Assembly (NCBI RefSeq): GCF_020667895.1
Contig: NZ_JAFMPS010000001.1
Span: 62,001 to 126,000 of the forward strand
Source of the DNA: Alcanivorax sp. 1008
Lineage (GTDB): Bacteria > Pseudomonadota > Gammaproteobacteria > Pseudomonadales > Alcanivoracaceae
Direction: 5' to 3'
DNA length: 64,000 nucleotides
A model generated the notes under the pieces. It was not told the origin of the DNA, made no database searches, and was given only the letters and a program-made list of their open reading frames with translations. The stretch's first letter is position 1. Each line of letters starts with the position of its first letter. Shown piece by piece: positions 18,463 through 26,783 of the stretch. A program made the position numbers and the translations under genes.

Positions 18463-19876
18463 TCCGGTTGCGCATGTTGTACCGGAAATGCGCCGCATCC
18501 GTCGCATTCACTTTGTTGGTATTGGTGGTGTCGGCATGTGCGGCATCGCCGAGGTGTTATGCAATCAGGGCTATGAGATTAGTGGTTCTGATTTGCGTGA
18601 ATCTCCAGTTGTGTTGCGACTGCGCAGCCTTGGTGTCCGTGTTGAGATCGGGCACCGTGGGGAAAATGTAGGTGATGCTGATGTGGTGGTGACATCAACC
18701 GCGGTTGATGAGGACAACCTTGAGGTGCAGGAAGCCAAGCGTCGCCGTATCCCATTGGTGCCACGAGCACAGATGCTGGCGGAGCTGATGCGCTTCCGTC
18801 ACGGCATAGCGGTTGCCGGCACTCATGGCAAAACCACAACCACATCAATGATTGCCTCAATTCTGGGTGAGGCCAAGTTCGACCCGACCTTTGTCATTGG
18901 AGGCAAGCTCACCAGCTCGGGAACTAATGCCCGGCTGGGGCAGAGCCACTATCTGGTGGCTGAAGCGGATGAGTCCGATGCCTCGTTCTTGCATCTACAG
19001 CCCATGGTTGCAGTGGTTACTAATATTGATGCAGATCACATGCATACCTACGGGGGTGATTTTGCCAAGCTCGAAAACACGTTTATCGAGTTTCTGCAGA
19101 ACCTGCCGTTCTATGGCTTGGCCGTGATGTGTATCGATGATCCGGTGGTGCGCAAGTTGTTGCCACGTGTCAATCGTCAGCTGATCAGTTATGGCTTTAG
19201 TGAAGATGCTGATGTTCGCGCAGAGGCCGTCAGCCAAAAAGGCATGGTGACCTCGTTTCAGGTGATTCGCGAAGGCAAGCCAGGGTTGCAGATAGCACTG
19301 CCCATGCCGGGTCGGCATAACGTCCTTAATGCACTGGCAGCGATTGCGGTGGCCACAGATGAGAATGTGCCGGATCAGGCCATAATTGCTGGTCTGAATG
19401 GCTTTACTGGAGTTGGTCGTCGTTTCGATGTACTTGGCGAGTACCGCACTGCGGATGGTAGCGCCACATTAGTAGATGACTACGGCCATCATCCCCGTGA
19501 GGTTGAGGCAACCATCAAGGCAGTACGTGATGGCTGGCCAGAGCGGCGTTTGGTAATGCTGTTTCAGCCGCATCGTTATACCCGTACTCGCGACCTCTAC
19601 GAAGACTTTGTCGATGTGCTGTCCAACGTCGACGCATTACTGATGCTGGAAGTTTATAGCGCCGGGGAAGATCCCATCCCGGCCGCTGACTCCAGATCTC
19701 TCTGTCACAGTCTGCGGCAGCGAGGTCAGGTCGAGCCGATCTACGTTGATGACTCAGCCAAGCTATCCGCTCTGCTTGCCAAGGTACTACGTGATGGCGA
19801 CCTTCTGATAACTCAGGGTGCCGGCAATGTGTCAGCGATTGCTCGGCAGTTGATTGAGGAGGGTGGTCGTGACTGA
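18455..19876 (+). CDS. murC: UDP-N-acetylmuramate: L-alanine ligase MurC
   Basis: MurC starts the stem peptide by adding L-alanine to UDP-MurNAc. The 473-residue protein shows the N-terminal [17 protein letters not shown] loop, the ATP loop AGTHGKTT at 121-128, [28 protein letters not shown], and the C-terminal [13 protein letters not shown] and [11 protein letters not shown] 18455 has AGGAGG six bases upstream, ruling out the in-frame start 22 codons earlier inside murG. It overlaps murG by eight bases and ddlB by eight. Confidence 0.97.
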   Translation: MADPVAHVVPEMRRIRRIHFVGIGGVGMCGIAEVLCNQGYEISGSDLRESPVVLRLRSLGVRVEIGHRGENVGDADVVVTSTAVDEDNLEVQEAKRRRIPLVPRAQMLAELMRFRHGIAVAGTHGKTTTTSMIASILGEAKFDPTFVIGGKLTSSGTNARLGQSHYLVAEADESDASFLHLQPMVAVVTNIDADHMHTYGGDFAKLENTFIEFLQNLPFYGLAVMCIDDPVVRKLLPRVNRQLISYGFSEDADVRAEAVSQKGMVTSFQVIREGKPGLQIALPMPGRHNVLNALAAIAVATDENVPDQAIIAGLNGFTGVGRRFDVLGEYRTADGSATLVDDYGHHPREVEATIKAVRDGWPERRLVMLFQPHRYTRTRDLYEDFVDVLSNVDALLMLEVYSAGEDPIPAADSRSLCHSLRQRGQVEPIYVDDSAKLSALLAKVLRDGDLLITQGAGNVSAIARQLIEEGGRD

Positions 19877-20795
19877 TGCCTTGATCACACTGAAGAATAA
19901 GTTGGCCGCTATCGGTCCTGTGGCAGTGCTATGCGGTGGTCGGTCCGCGGAGCGGGAGGTTTCCCTGCGTAGCGGTGCCGAGGTCCATTCCGCTCTGTTG
20001 TCGCTCGGCGTCAATGCCGTATGCGTTGATACGGCGCAAGCGAATTTCGATGCGCTGGATGATTTTGCAATCTGCTTCATCGCTCTACATGGCCGTGGTG
20101 GCGAGGACGGTGTTATTCAGGGTGCGCTGGAGCATATGGGCATCCCTTATACAGGCAGCGGTGTGATGGCCTCTGCTATTGGTATGAGCAAGATACATAC
20201 AAAGCTGATCTGGAGTGGCGCCGGCTTGCCAACTCCAGCGTTTTACCTTGCAGGTGTGGCTGAGGTGGATCTGGGCTTTCCGCTGATGGTAAAGCCCGCC
20301 CATGAGGGCTCTTCAATTGGCATGCGTAAAGTTGATGATGCAGCCCAATTGGCTGAGGCAATTAACGAAGCTGCCGCTTATGACAATGAAGTTCTGGTCG
20401 AGCGCTGGGTTCAAGGCGCCGAGTTTACTGTTGCCGTTCTTGGCGATGAGGCCTTGCCACCGATTCGTCTGGAGACCCCGAATAGCTTCTACGACTATAA
20501 CGCCAAGTATCAGGCTGATAGCACTCAGTATATCTGCCCTTGTGGCCTTGATGGCGACAAGGAAGAGGAGCTTAAGCAGTTAGCGAAAAAGGCATTTCAG
20601 GTGGTTGGTTGTAGCGGCTGGGGCCGGGTTGATGTAATGCAGGATCAGCAGGGAAATTTCTTCTTGCTGGAGGTAAATACTGTGCCCGGCATGACGGACC
20701 ATTCGCTGGTGCCGATGGCAGCACGGGCCAGCGGTCGCAGCTTTGCCCAGTTAGTAGGCGAGATTCTACTGCAGGCCTGGGAGCGCCGGTCATGA
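19869..20795 (+). CDS. ddlB: D-alanine: D-alanine ligase DdlB (GTG start)
   Basis: Ddl joins two D-alanines to give the dipeptide used by MurF. The 308-residue ATP-grasp protein has [50 protein letters not shown] with the ATP-binding lysine, ELVERW-type ATP contacts, and [17 protein letters not shown] at the metal site. GTG 19869 follows GAGGAGGG (19856-19863) by five bases and fits the family N-terminus. The upstream in-frame TTG at 19854 lies inside that ribosome site and is rejected. It overlaps murC and ftsQ. Confidence 0.95.
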   Translation: MTDALITLKNKLAAIGPVAVLCGGRSAEREVSLRSGAEVHSALLSLGVNAVCVDTAQANFDALDDFAICFIALHGRGGEDGVIQGALEHMGIPYTGSGVMASAIGMSKIHTKLIWSGAGLPTPAFYLAGVAEVDLGFPLMVKPAHEGSSIGMRKVDDAAQLAEAINEAAAYDNEVLVERWVQGAEFTVAVLGDEALPPIRLETPNSFYDYNAKYQADSTQYICPCGLDGDKEEELKQLAKKAFQVVGCSGWGRVDVMQDQQGNFFLLEVNTVPGMTDHSLVPMAARASGRSFAQLVGEILLQAWERRS

Positions 20796-21586
20796 TCCGC
20801 AAAACGGTGAAGCTACGCGGTGCCCGAGTGCTGCCGGTGAAGCCGCAGCGTAAGCCGTTGGCGGAAAGAGTGGCCGCCGCCATGCCACTGTTGCTTGGCG
20901 GATTCGCTTTGCTTGTTGTGATTGGCACTGTGATCTATCTGCCCGGCACTTTGGATAGCTATCCGATCCGCAGCGTCGGTGTTGAAGGTGTGAAGGATGA
21001 GCGGCGTCAGGCCGAGGTGAGAATGGCGCTATCGGGCTTGGTGGCTGATGAAAATTTCTTCAGCGTGCCACTGGCAGAGGTTTTTCGTACAGCGCGGTCA
21101 CTGGAATGGGTCGCGGATGTGCAAGTGAGTCGTAGCTGGCCGGATCGGCTGGTACTTCTTATTGAGGAGCGGGTGCCGGTGGCGGTGTGGAATGAAGATT
21201 TTCTGGTGTCCACATCAGGCGAGCCATTTCGCGCACTGAAGCAGTACAGCGTAGATGGTTTGCCGCGTCTGCATGGCCCGGTCGAGCGACTTGGTTCGGT
21301 TATGGATTATTACCACAGCATGAGCAAGGTGCTGGCGCCAGTGGGACTGCAGATCCGTCGTCTGGACGTGGATGCCAGGCTGACCGCAAGGCTGGAGTTA
21401 GATAATGGCGTCGCGCTAGTGGTTGATCGCAATCAGTACGCACGCAAGCTGCGCCGATTTGTGCGCATGTATGAAGGGGTATTGTCCGCTGATTCTCGCG
21501 GGCTGGCCCGCGTGGATCTGCGCTATGCAGATGGTATGGCAGTGCAGTGGCGGCAGACGTCACCATCGACTGACAAGAGAGTGTGA
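20792..21586 (+). CDS. ftsQ: Cell division protein FtsQ
   Basis: FtsQ is the bitopic scaffold that recruits FtsL and FtsB to the divisome. The 264-residue protein has a basic cytoplasmic tail, one membrane helix (about 30-50), a POTRA domain beginning YPIRSVGVEGVKDERRQAEV, and the beta domain with LEWVADVQVSRSWPDRLVLLIEERVPVAVW split across the POTRA/beta boundary. It starts in the ddlB stop (four bases). The gap to ftsA is only four bases. Confidence 0.94.
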   Translation: MIRKTVKLRGARVLPVKPQRKPLAERVAAAMPLLLGGFALLVVIGTVIYLPGTLDSYPIRSVGVEGVKDERRQAEVRMALSGLVADENFFSVPLAEVFRTARSLEWVADVQVSRSWPDRLVLLIEERVPVAVWNEDFLVSTSGEPFRALKQYSVDGLPRLHGPVERLGSVMDYYHSMSKVLAPVGLQIRRLDVDARLTARLELDNGVALVVDRNQYARKLRRFVRMYEGVLSADSRGLARVDLRYADGMAVQWRQTSPSTDKRV

Positions 21587-21590
21587 TTTC

Positions 21591-22826
21591 ATGGCTACCT
21601 CGAGCGGCGAAAAAATGTATGTGGGCCTCGATGTCGGAACCTCGAAAGTGGTGGCGATTGTCGGTCGTGTTGGCCTGGACGGATCCATGGAGATCGTCGG
21701 TATTGGCTCCAATCCTTCCCGAGGCATGCGTAAAGGGGTGGTAGTAGATATTGAAGCAACGGTGCGCTCCATACAGCGTGCCGTAGAAGAAGCAGAGCTA
21801 ATGGCCGGCTGTCAGGTGCATTCTGTATATGCAGGCATTGCCGGATCCCATGTGCGTAGTTTGAACTCCCATGGCATGGTCGCCATCCGCGAGAGAGAAG
21901 TGGCACAGGCGGACATTGACCGGGTTCTCGATGCGGCTCAGGCGGTGGTCATGCCGGCGGATCAGAAAGTTCTGCATGTGTTGCCACAGGAATACATCGT
22001 TGATACCCAGGAGGGCGTGCGAGAGCCAATCGGCATGAGCGGTGTGCGCCTTGAGGCGCGGGTGCATTTGGTTTCCTGTGCAGTAAATGCTGCGCAGAAC
22101 ATTGAAAAGTGTGTGCGTCGCTGCGGCCTTGAAGTGGAAGACATTATTCTTGAGCAGGTTGCGTCCAGTTACTCTGTGCTAACGGACGATGAGCGTGAGC
22201 TTGGCGTATGCATGGTAGATATTGGTGGCGGCACCACTGATATCGCCATCTTTATTGACGGCGCAATCCGGCACACCGCCAATATTCCCATTGCCGGAGA
22301 TCAGGTAACTAACGACATTGCCATGGCTCTGCGCACCCCCAAACAGCACGCCGATGAGCTGAAGATTCGCTATGCATGTGCGCTAACCCAGCTTGCTGGT
22401 GTTGATGAAACCATCAAGGTGCCAAGTGTTGGTGATCGTCCGCCGCGCACACTATCCCGTCAAAACCTGGCTGAAGTTGTTGAGCCCCGATACGACGAGC
22501 TTTTCACTTTAGTACAAGCTGAGATTCGCCGCTCTGGTCTGGAAGATATGATCCCCGGTGGCGTTGTGCTAACCGGTGGTGCTTCCAAAATTGAGGGTGC
22601 AGTGGATCTGGCGGAAGAGATTTTCCACATGCCAGTACGACTTGGTATGCCGCAGGGCGTTAGCGGCCTTACGGATGTTGTGCGTAATCCGATTTATGCA
22701 ACTGCGGTGGGCTTGCTGCTGCATGCCCAGAAAAATGAGCAAGATAACCGCAACTCGCGAGGCAGTAGCGGCGGGTCGGTGGACTGGATTGAGCGCCTGA
22801 AGCGCTTTTTCCGGAGCAACTTCTGA
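21591..22826 (+). CDS. ftsA: Cell division protein FtsA
   Basis: FtsA is the actin-like protein that ties FtsZ filaments to the membrane. The 411-residue product has VGLDVGTSKVVAIVG (phosphate 1), the 1C subdomain region around residues 85-165, DIGGGTTDIAIF (phosphate 2), VVLTGGASKIEGAVDLAE (adenosine motif), and a C-terminal amphipathic membrane-targeting helix in WIERLKRFFRSNF. ATG 21591 begins the conserved MATSSGEKMYVGLDVG. An open frame extends 56 codons upstream into ftsQ but lacks similarity to the family. The ribosome site (AAGAGAG) is weak, so coupling to ftsQ is likely. Confidence 0.96.
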   Translation: MATSSGEKMYVGLDVGTSKVVAIVGRVGLDGSMEIVGIGSNPSRGMRKGVVVDIEATVRSIQRAVEEAELMAGCQVHSVYAGIAGSHVRSLNSHGMVAIREREVAQADIDRVLDAAQAVVMPADQKVLHVLPQEYIVDTQEGVREPIGMSGVRLEARVHLVSCAVNAAQNIEKCVRRCGLEVEDIILEQVASSYSVLTDDERELGVCMVDIGGGTTDIAIFIDGAIRHTANIPIAGDQVTNDIAMALRTPKQHADELKIRYACALTQLAGVDETIKVPSVGDRPPRTLSRQNLAEVVEPRYDELFTLVQAEIRRSGLEDMIPGGVVLTGGASKIEGAVDLAEEIFHMPVRLGMPQGVSGLTDVVRNPIYATAVGLLLHAQKNEQDNRNSRGSSGGSVDWIERLKRFFRSNF

Positions 22827-22896
22827 ACAGGGTGCAAGCGCATTCTGATCAGGCAAGAGCAAGGGTCGAAAACAGGGAAACAACCGGGAGATAGTC

Positions 22897-24063
22897 ATGA
22901 CAATGCATTTCAAACTGGAAGATGGCGTACCGCATGGTGCAGTTATCAAAGTGGTCGGAGTCGGCGGCGGCGGCGGTAACGCTGTCGAGCACATGGTTCG
23001 TTCTAACGTGGATGGCGTCGAGTTTATCTGCGCCAATACCGATGCGCAGGCGCTGCGTAACGCCTCTACTCGAACGGTGCTACAGCTTGGTGGCCAGGTC
23101 ACCAAAGGGTTGGGAGCAGGCGCAAATCCGGAGGTGGGTCGCCAGTCGGCAATTGAAGATCGCGAGCGCATTGCTGAGCTGCTGCAGGGCGCAGACATGG
23201 TATTCGTTACTGCTGGCATGGGCGGCGGTACCGGTACCGGTGCGGCACCGATTGTTGCGGAAGTGGCCAAGGATCTTGGCATCTTGACGGTGGCGGTAGT
23301 GACCAAGCCGTTTCCATTCGAAGGTCGCAAGCGCATGCAGGTGGCAGAGGCCGGTATTGCGGCGCTGCGCGAGCATGTTGATTCGTTGATCACTATTCCC
23401 AATGAAAAGTTGATGGCGGTTCTGGGTGGCGGCACCACGTTGCTGGATGCCTTCAAAGCGGCCAACGATGTTCTTCTTGGTGCGGTCAAGGGTATTTCTG
23501 ATCTGATCACCAAGGGCGGCATCATCAACGTCGACTTTGCCGATGTGCGTACCGTTATGGGCGAGATGGGTATGGCGATGATGGGTACTGGCACTGCCAG
23601 TGGTGAAAATCGCGCAGAAGAAGCTGCTCGTAAGGCCATCTGCAGTCCGCTGCTGGAGGACGTGGATCTGCAGGGGGCCCGAGGCTTGCTGATCAATATC
23701 AGTGGCAATACCGATATCTCACTTGAAGAGTACAGCCTGGTGAATGGAATCATCGCGGACATGGCTCATCCGGATGCCAATATCATTATTGGTACCGCGA
23801 TTGATCCGGAGATCGGCGATGCGTTGTCGGTCACGGTAGTGGCGACCGGTTTGGGGCAAGCTGAGGCCTTGAAGGTAGTGCGTGGTGGTCGAGCCAGCCA
23901 GCCAGTTACCAGTCCGCAGAACTACGGAGATCTGGATCAGCCGGCCATCAATCGCCGTAACCCCCGTGAGCCCGCGCCGATGCGTAACGCTCCGGCAGCA
24001 AGCACGGCGGAGGATCTGAGCTTTATTGATATCCCGACGTTCCTGCGGCGTCAGGCGGACTAA
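22897..24063 (+). CDS. ftsZ: Cell division protein FtsZ
   Basis: FtsZ is the tubulin-like GTPase that forms the division ring. The 388-residue protein has the nucleotide loop GVGGGGGNAVEHM, the tubulin signature MGGGTGTGAAPIVAE, NVDFADVRTVM, and the synergy-loop region near residue 205. After a variable linker rich in Pro, Asn and Arg (about 318-370) comes the C-terminal peptide IDIPTFLRRQAD, which binds FtsA and ZipA. A GGGAGA site precedes ATG 22897. The 70-base gap after ftsA is one of the longest within the cluster and may hold an extra promoter, though none is obvious. Confidence 0.98.
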   Translation: MTMHFKLEDGVPHGAVIKVVGVGGGGGNAVEHMVRSNVDGVEFICANTDAQALRNASTRTVLQLGGQVTKGLGAGANPEVGRQSAIEDRERIAELLQGADMVFVTAGMGGGTGTGAAPIVAEVAKDLGILTVAVVTKPFPFEGRKRMQVAEAGIAALREHVDSLITIPNEKLMAVLGGGTTLLDAFKAANDVLLGAVKGISDLITKGGIINVDFADVRTVMGEMGMAMMGTGTASGENRAEEAARKAICSPLLEDVDLQGARGLLINISGNTDISLEEYSLVNGIIADMAHPDANIIIGTAIDPEIGDALSVTVVATGLGQAEALKVVRGGRASQPVTSPQNYGDLDQPAINRRNPREPAPMRNAPAASTAEDLSFIDIPTFLRRQAD

Positions 24064-24136
24064 GGGGCGGGACGGCCAATGGTGCGTGGAACAATCCTTT
24101 GTTACCATGCCGGCCCTGCCAAGCCTTGACTTCCGT

Positions 24137-24151
24137 GCCCCCGGGGCACCT
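24137..24151. other. Perfect 15-base palindrome upstream of lpxC
   Basis: GTGCCCC-C-GGGGCAC is a perfect inverted repeat in the 105-base gap between ftsZ and lpxC, 18 bases before the lpxC start. There is no T tract. It could act as an attenuator or a protein site; the sequence alone does not say which. Confidence 0.4.
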
Positions 24152-24168
24152 GCCAGAGTGGCCAGAGA

Positions 24169-25083
24169 ATGATTAGACAGAGAACACTGAAAAACGTCAT
24201 CCGGGCGACCGGGATTGGATTACATACTGGTGAGAAGGTATATCTCACCGTTCGTCCTGCCCCGATTGATACCGGTATTATCTTTCGTCGCGTTGACCTT
24301 GACCCGGTTGTGGAAATCCCTGCCGCGGCGGAGAACGTTGGAGAAACGACCCTCTCCTCGACACTGGTAAAGGGTGACGTCAAAGTTGGCACTGTTGAAC
24401 ATTTTCTGTCCGCCATGGCCGGGCTCGGCATCGACAACGCTTACGTGGAGTTGTCGGCGCCGGAAGTTCCGATCATGGACGGCAGTGCCGGCCCGTTTGT
24501 TTTCCTGCTGCAGTCCGCCGGAATTCAGGAACAGGAAGCACTGAAAAAATTTATTCGCATTAAAAAGCCCGTAAAGGTAGAAGAGGCTGATAAATCCGCC
24601 ACTTTCCTGCCATTTGAGGGCTTTAAGGTCAGCTTCGAAATAGAATTTGATCACCCGGTTTTCCGCGGTCGTACGCAGACGGCCAGCATCGACTTCTCTT
24701 CCACCTCATTCGTCAAGGAAGTGGCGCGCGCACGTACCTTCGGTTTTATGCGTGATATTGAATACCTGCGTTCGCAAAATCTGGCCCTGGGTGGCAGTGT
24801 CAATAATGCCATCGTGGTGGATGAGTTCCGCATCCTCAATGAGGATGGCCTGCGCTACGAGGATGAGTTCGTTAAGCACAAGATGCTGGATGCGATCGGT
24901 GATCTGTATCTGCTCGGCTTCAGTCTGATTGGTGAGTTTGTTGGCCACAAGTCTGGCCATGCCTTGAATAACCAGCTGCTGCGTCAACTGATGGCGGATC
25001 CTGAGGCGTGGGAAATCGTCACATTCCCGGACGCCGCGACCGCTCCTATTTCCTACATGAAACCGGTGCTGGCAGCGGAGTAA
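24169..25083 (+). CDS. lpxC: UDP-3-O-acyl-N-acetylglucosamine deacetylase LpxC
   Basis: LpxC catalyses the committed step of lipid A synthesis. The 304-residue protein starts [21 protein letters not shown] as in other LpxC proteins, split here across the substrate loop. His78 in TVEHFLSAM and the His and Asp of [11 protein letters not shown] are the zinc ligands; [22 protein letters not shown] and KSGHALNN contribute to the active site. It is the last gene of the cluster and is followed by a strong terminator. In this group LpxC levels may be controlled at transcription or by proteolysis; nothing here decides it. Confidence 0.98.
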   Translation: MIRQRTLKNVIRATGIGLHTGEKVYLTVRPAPIDTGIIFRRVDLDPVVEIPAAAENVGETTLSSTLVKGDVKVGTVEHFLSAMAGLGIDNAYVELSAPEVPIMDGSAGPFVFLLQSAGIQEQEALKKFIRIKKPVKVEEADKSATFLPFEGFKVSFEIEFDHPVFRGRTQTASIDFSSTSFVKEVARARTFGFMRDIEYLRSQNLALGGSVNNAIVVDEFRILNEDGLRYEDEFVKHKMLDAIGDLYLLGFSLIGEFVGHKSGHALNNQLLRQLMADPEAWEIVTFPDAATAPISYMKPVLAAE

Positions 25084-25108
25084 CCCTGGCGGCTCGCGCA
25101 GTTAAGTG

Positions 25109-25138
25109 AAAGGCCCCTCGCGGGGCCTTTTATTTTTT
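25109..25138 (+). terminator. Intrinsic terminator after lpxC
   Basis: AAAGGCCCC (25109-25117), loop TCGC, GGGGCCTTT (25122-25130), then TTATTTTTT-type tail. It is a textbook rho-independent terminator 25 bases after the lpxC stop and ends the division cluster. The stem's A/T flanks could also stop the leftward dciA message. Confidence 0.93.
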
Positions 25139-25178
25139 ACTGCTATTACGACAATGTGACCGCTAGCAAAGTAACAGA

Positions 25179-25631
25179 TCAGTCTTTCTGATCAGATGAG
25201 GCAGTATCGTCGCTGGCAAGGTTGGCCAGTCTGGCGAGGACTTCGGCAAGTGGCTGATAGTCGCAGTGGCGGGCAGCATCACGAAGGACTGCGGCGGCAC
25301 CGGGGTCCAGCAACGGGGCTTTAAGTGAGGATCGCTGCTGCACTGGTTCGTGGACGGTTTGTACCCTGACGGTGAAACTGTTCAAACCGGCTTCCTTGGC
25401 CAGTCGCGGGCCATGGAAGCAGAGCATCTGAGCCACGGCGCTGGTCTGGGCGATCAGTAGCAGCTCGCCGTCGATCGCCTCAGCGTGGGTTTTTGTCGCC
25501 AGAGCTGCGGGTAAGGATGGCAGGGTCAGCCCCTTCGAGGGTTGGCTGGCTGCGGTTCTGAGCTTCTCGCCAAGGGCCGTGTCGGCCTTGAGCAGGGAGT
25601 CCAGCGAGGGTGGCAAGGTTGCATTGCTCAT
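25179..25631 (-). CDS. dciA: DciA, DUF721 replicative helicase loader/operator
   Basis: DciA-type DUF721 proteins load or operate the DnaB helicase in bacteria lacking E. coli DnaC. The 150-residue product has an N-terminal KH-like core (SLLKADTALGEKLRTAA; LPAALATKTHAEAIDGELLLIA; SAVAQMLCFHGPRLAKEAGLNSF split over positions 65-87) and a disordered, acidic C-terminus. The location between lpxC and the M23 gene before secA, on the opposite strand, is the same as in pseudomonads. Overall similarity is low, as usual for this family, so the call relies partly on synteny. Confidence 0.82.
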   Translation of the reverse strand: MSNATLPPSLDSLLKADTALGEKLRTAASQPSKGLTLPSLPAALATKTHAEAIDGELLLIAQTSAVAQMLCFHGPRLAKEAGLNSFTVRVQTVHEPVQQRSSLKAPLLDPGAAAVLRDAARHCDYQPLAEVLARLANLASDDTASSDQKD

Positions 25632-25724
25632 GATGTTTTCTTAGGATTGATGGCATTGACTCGAAAATAACCGAAAAGACCATCCCAACTGCTTGTCAGT
25701 AAAGGGAAAAACGGCGAACTCAGC

Positions 25725-26657
25725 ATGAACATAATTATCCTTAATCCGCGTCGGGGTGGCTCCCGGACGCTGCATCTGCCCCGCTGGTCAGGCTGGGCGG
25801 GCATGTTGATGCTGCTGATCATGCCATTGGCGACCGGTGTTGGTGCCTACTATATCAGTCATTATCTGGATCAGCCGCTGTTCAGTGCCGACGTTGCCGA
25901 GCGCTGGCATGACGATGTTCGTGCTCAGCAGAAAGAGCTTCAGGTGCTGCAGCGCCAGGCGGACGAAGAAGTGCGAGCTTTGACGCTGCGGATGGCGGAT
26001 ATGCAGGCCCGGCTATTGCGTCTGGATGCTTTAGGCGAGCGATTGCTGGATGTGGCCGGCATTCGCGCCGACGAGTTTGATTTTTCTTCTGCCCCGGCAA
26101 TGGGTGGTCCGGAGTCCCATTCTGAGAGCATGGACATGGTCTATAGACCGCCGGCTTTTGTGGATGCGCTGGGCGAGCTGGCCACCACGCTTGAGCGCCG
26201 CGAAGAGCAGCTCAATATCCTCGAAGGGCTGATGAATAACCGCCATCAGGAGCGACAGGCCTCTCTGGCTGGTCGTCCGGTGCTGCGTGGCTGGCTGTCT
26301 TCCCGGTTTGGTCGTCGTACTGATCCGTTTACCGGACGGTTGGCGGAGCATAAAGGGGTAGATTTTGCTGGCAAAGAAGGCTCTGAAGTGGTGGCTACAG
26401 GGGCGGGCGTGGTGACCTTCTCTGGGGAGCGCTGGGGCTATGGCAACATGGTCGAGATTAATCATGGCAATGGTCTGGCTACTCGCTATGCCCATGCCAA
26501 AGATCTGCTGGTAGCCACAGGAGATATTGTTCGTGCCGGTGAGTCGGTGGCAACCATAGGCTCCACCGGGCGCTCCACTGGGCCCCATGTCCACTATGAA
26601 GTGCTGCGCAACGGCCAGCACATCAACCCCGAACCCTTCCTGCACCGCCCACGTTAA
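25725..26657 (+). CDS. M23-family metallopeptidase with membrane anchor
   Basis: This is a predicted periplasmic peptidoglycan endopeptidase anchored in the inner membrane. The 310-residue protein has one N-terminal membrane helix (about 22-45), a coiled-coil stalk (about 58-110, WHDDVRAQQKELQVLQRQAD), a second helical segment (155-180), and a C-terminal LytM domain. The zinc motifs are present: HKGVDF (HxxxD) and HVHYE (HxH), so it may be active rather than a degenerate EnvC/NlpD-type activator. It lies upstream of secA behind its own terminator; substrate and partners are unknown. Confidence 0.9.
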   Translation: MNIIILNPRRGGSRTLHLPRWSGWAGMLMLLIMPLATGVGAYYISHYLDQPLFSADVAERWHDDVRAQQKELQVLQRQADEEVRALTLRMADMQARLLRLDALGERLLDVAGIRADEFDFSSAPAMGGPESHSESMDMVYRPPAFVDALGELATTLERREEQLNILEGLMNNRHQERQASLAGRPVLRGWLSSRFGRRTDPFTGRLAEHKGVDFAGKEGSEVVATGAGVVTFSGERWGYGNMVEINHGNGLATRYAHAKDLLVATGDIVRAGESVATIGSTGRSTGPHVHYEVLRNGQHINPEPFLHRPR

Positions 26658-26660
26658 TCA

Positions 26661-26690
26661 AAAGGCCCGCAATGCGGGCCTTTCTCTTAT
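26661..26690 (+). terminator. Intrinsic terminator after the M23 peptidase gene
   Basis: AAAGGCCCGC (26661-26670), loop AAT, GCGGGCCTTT (26674-26683), then TCTCTTAT. A ten-bp perfect stem with a short T-rich tail four bases after the stop codon. Confidence 0.9.
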
Positions 26691-26783
26691 ATCACTGCTG
26701 CTGAACAGGTAGAATGTCGCCTTTCTCAAGGCGTGCCCTCCGGGACAACGCCCTCCTTAATGACACAGGAAAGCGGACGTTTC

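Noticed and set aside
22569-23762. A 397-codon open frame on the minus strand across ftsA and ftsZ
   Set aside because: It is antisense to two certain genes, is Ser/Pro/Ala-rich with no recognisable domain, and follows from codon bias of the true frame.
26691-26783. A SecM-like arrest peptide upstream of secA
   Set aside because: No secreted leader peptide or arrest motif is seen, and the space is under 100 bases.
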